DNA of 64,000 nucleotides, taken from the NCBI RefSeq assembly GCF_004803475.1, contig NZ_SRKY01000002.1:248001-312000 (forward strand), read 5' to 3'. Under the pieces are notes generated by a model. That model did not search any database and was not told the origin of the DNA. It saw nothing but the letters and a program-made list of their open reading frames with translations. This document shows positions 63,178 to 64,000 of this stretch, one piece after another (the stretch's first letter is position 1; each line of letters opens with the position of its first letter). Both the position numbers and the translations under genes were made by a program. The DNA comes from Aliishimia ponticola. Lineage in GTDB: Bacteria; Pseudomonadota; Alphaproteobacteria; Rhodobacterales; Rhodobacteraceae.

Positions 63178-64000
63178 TCAGCCGGGGCCGATGGTCGTGC
63201 AGGAGATATTGCGCGCTTGCAGTCTCCGGCAGGCGAGTTCCGCGGAATCGCGGGTCAGCCCAAGGAAGTTCGCATCGAAGCCGCGTGAGTTGCGCACGAC
63301 TTTGCGCAAGCTGCCGTCCAGCGTCGCCATCTCTGTCAGTGCGGTTTTCAGCAGAACGGTCTCTGCCTTGAACCGGCTGGGATAGCGCCCGACATTCACG
63401 CCCCAATGACGCCCGCCAGAGGTCGAGGCGCGGGTGACGACCTCTTGCGTGGGGATCTGTTTGGGGGCTGGGGTCGCCAACAGCGCCGCTGGGCGCAGGG
63501 CCGGGCGGGCAGAGGCATCAAGCAGCGCGACCGCTTGTTCGGTGGGGGTATCTGCGCCGACATTGACCTCGTTCCGCGCCGTTTCGATCTGCGCTTCGGC
63601 AAGGGCCTGCGCGATATCGTCCGGGTTCACGGTGTCTTCATAGGTCGGCTCTGGCGCGGGTTTCGGCGCGGCGCTTGCGACCAGCACCGGTTCGGACCGG
63701 GGCCGGATCATGGGGCGCAGGCTTTTCTTGACGGCACCGCTGACGCGGATTGTCTTGCCCGCGCCGCCTTGCGTGGCCGCGCCCGCATAGACCGGCGGGC
63801 TGGGTTTGCGCACCGGCGCGCTGGACGGGGAGCGACGGAAGCCCATGTCCAAAAGCTCGGCCACACGCGCGTTGCGCGAGGTGGAGGATTTGCCGCCAAA
63901 GACCGTCGCGATCACCCGTTCATTGCCACGTTCGGCAGAGGCCACAAGGTTAAAGCCAGCCGCGCGGGTATAGCCGGTCTTGATCCCGTCCGCGCCGCGA
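63178..64000 (-). CDS. D-alanyl-D-alanine carboxypeptidase with SPOR domain (partial)
   Basis: The frame runs off the right edge, so the N-terminus with signal peptide and SxxK/SxN motifs is missing; 273 residues are visible. Near the edge, GADGIKTGYTRAAGFNLVAS holds the KTG motif of penicillin-binding peptidase S11 enzymes. A long disordered linker leads to a C-terminal SPOR-like domain (HWGVNVGRYPSRFKAETVLL) ending in a disulfide-suited CRRLQARNISC. It should trim peptidoglycan stem peptides, with SPOR guiding it to septal glycan. Confidence 0.92.
   Translation of the reverse strand, partial: RGADGIKTGYTRAAGFNLVASAERGNERVIATVFGGKSSTSRNARVAELLDMGFRRSPSSAPVRKPSPPVYAGAATQGGAGKTIRVSGAVKKSLRPMIRPRSEPVLVASAAPKPAPEPTYEDTVNPDDIAQALAEAQIETARNEVNVGADTPTEQAVALLDASARPALRPAALLATPAPKQIPTQEVVTRASTSGGRHWGVNVGRYPSRFKAETVLLKTALTEMATLDGSLRKVVRNSRGFDANFLGLTRDSAELACRRLQARNISCTTIGPG

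Overview
The window looks like a chromosomal segment from a marine alphaproteobacterium of the Rhodobacteraceae/Roseobacter group. The evidence is the high G+C sequence together with family-typical genes: Mcl1 of the ethylmalonyl-CoA pathway, the cell-cycle factor TrcR (DUF1013), DUF1244, COQ9, a membrane-anchored cytochrome c, the dnaX-ybaB-recR and rpmI-rplT blocks, and many divergently paired Lrp/LysR regulators. I see no tRNA or rRNA genes, insertion sequences, prophage or CRISPR array. One RNA gene, the signal recognition particle RNA, is present.

Layout. 1-3.5 kb: a 2OG-Fe(II) oxygenase cut by the window edge, accA, a LysE exporter with its divergent Lrp regulator, and a small lytic transglycosylase lipoprotein. 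3.6-10.7 kb: mcl1, then a D-amino-acid/D-glutamate catabolic operon (dgcN-dgcA-D-amino-acid transaminase), DUF1244, an N-formylglutamate amidohydrolase and pyk. 10.7-13.4 kb: a quinone-oxidoreductase-like MDR protein and an ornithine-type decarboxylase with a structured leader. 13.4-22.4 kb: rpmI-rplT and pheS/pheT, split by a block of envelope and secreted proteins (a 289-aa exported protein, a leucine-rich-repeat protein, an OmpA protein with a His-rich linker, YrhK and an esterase). 22.4-33.8 kb: LysR/methyltransferase, YtoQ, GST, mscL, ald with its Lrp regulator, rpsU, COQ9, a sodium:solute symporter behind a hairpin leader, MDR, RNase T2 and trcR. 33.9-40.1 kb: recR-ybaB-dnaX, an RTX-repeat protein, a zinc metallopeptidase and an alpha/beta hydrolase.

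40.4-45 kb: a trpS gene preceded by what reads as a complete ribosome-mediated tryptophan attenuator with an unannotated 15-aa leader peptide, then an exported-protein cluster (YHYH-like protein, jelly-roll-like protein, beta-trefoil lectin, cytochrome b561) and the SRP RNA. 45-49 kb: a CpdB/UshA-type nucleotidase, nudC, an SRPBCC protein and a 1-Cys peroxiredoxin. 49.3-55.7 kb: a sulfide/persulfide operon under a two-cysteine Crp/Fnr regulator (DUF2892, two YeeE/YedE half-transporters, persulfide dioxygenase, a DUF442-SQR fusion, SulP). 55.7-64 kb: pheA, cytochrome c, a yejABEF-type peptide ABC importer and a D-Ala-D-Ala carboxypeptidase that runs off the edge.

The most notable items are RNA-level and operator-level: the trpS attenuator with a leaderless leader peptide, a compound hairpin enclosing the ribosome binding site of the symporter, a speF-like leader before the decarboxylase, and a GTGAC-N3-GTCAC dyad shared by the regulator/peroxiredoxin intergenic region and the sulfide operon promoter.
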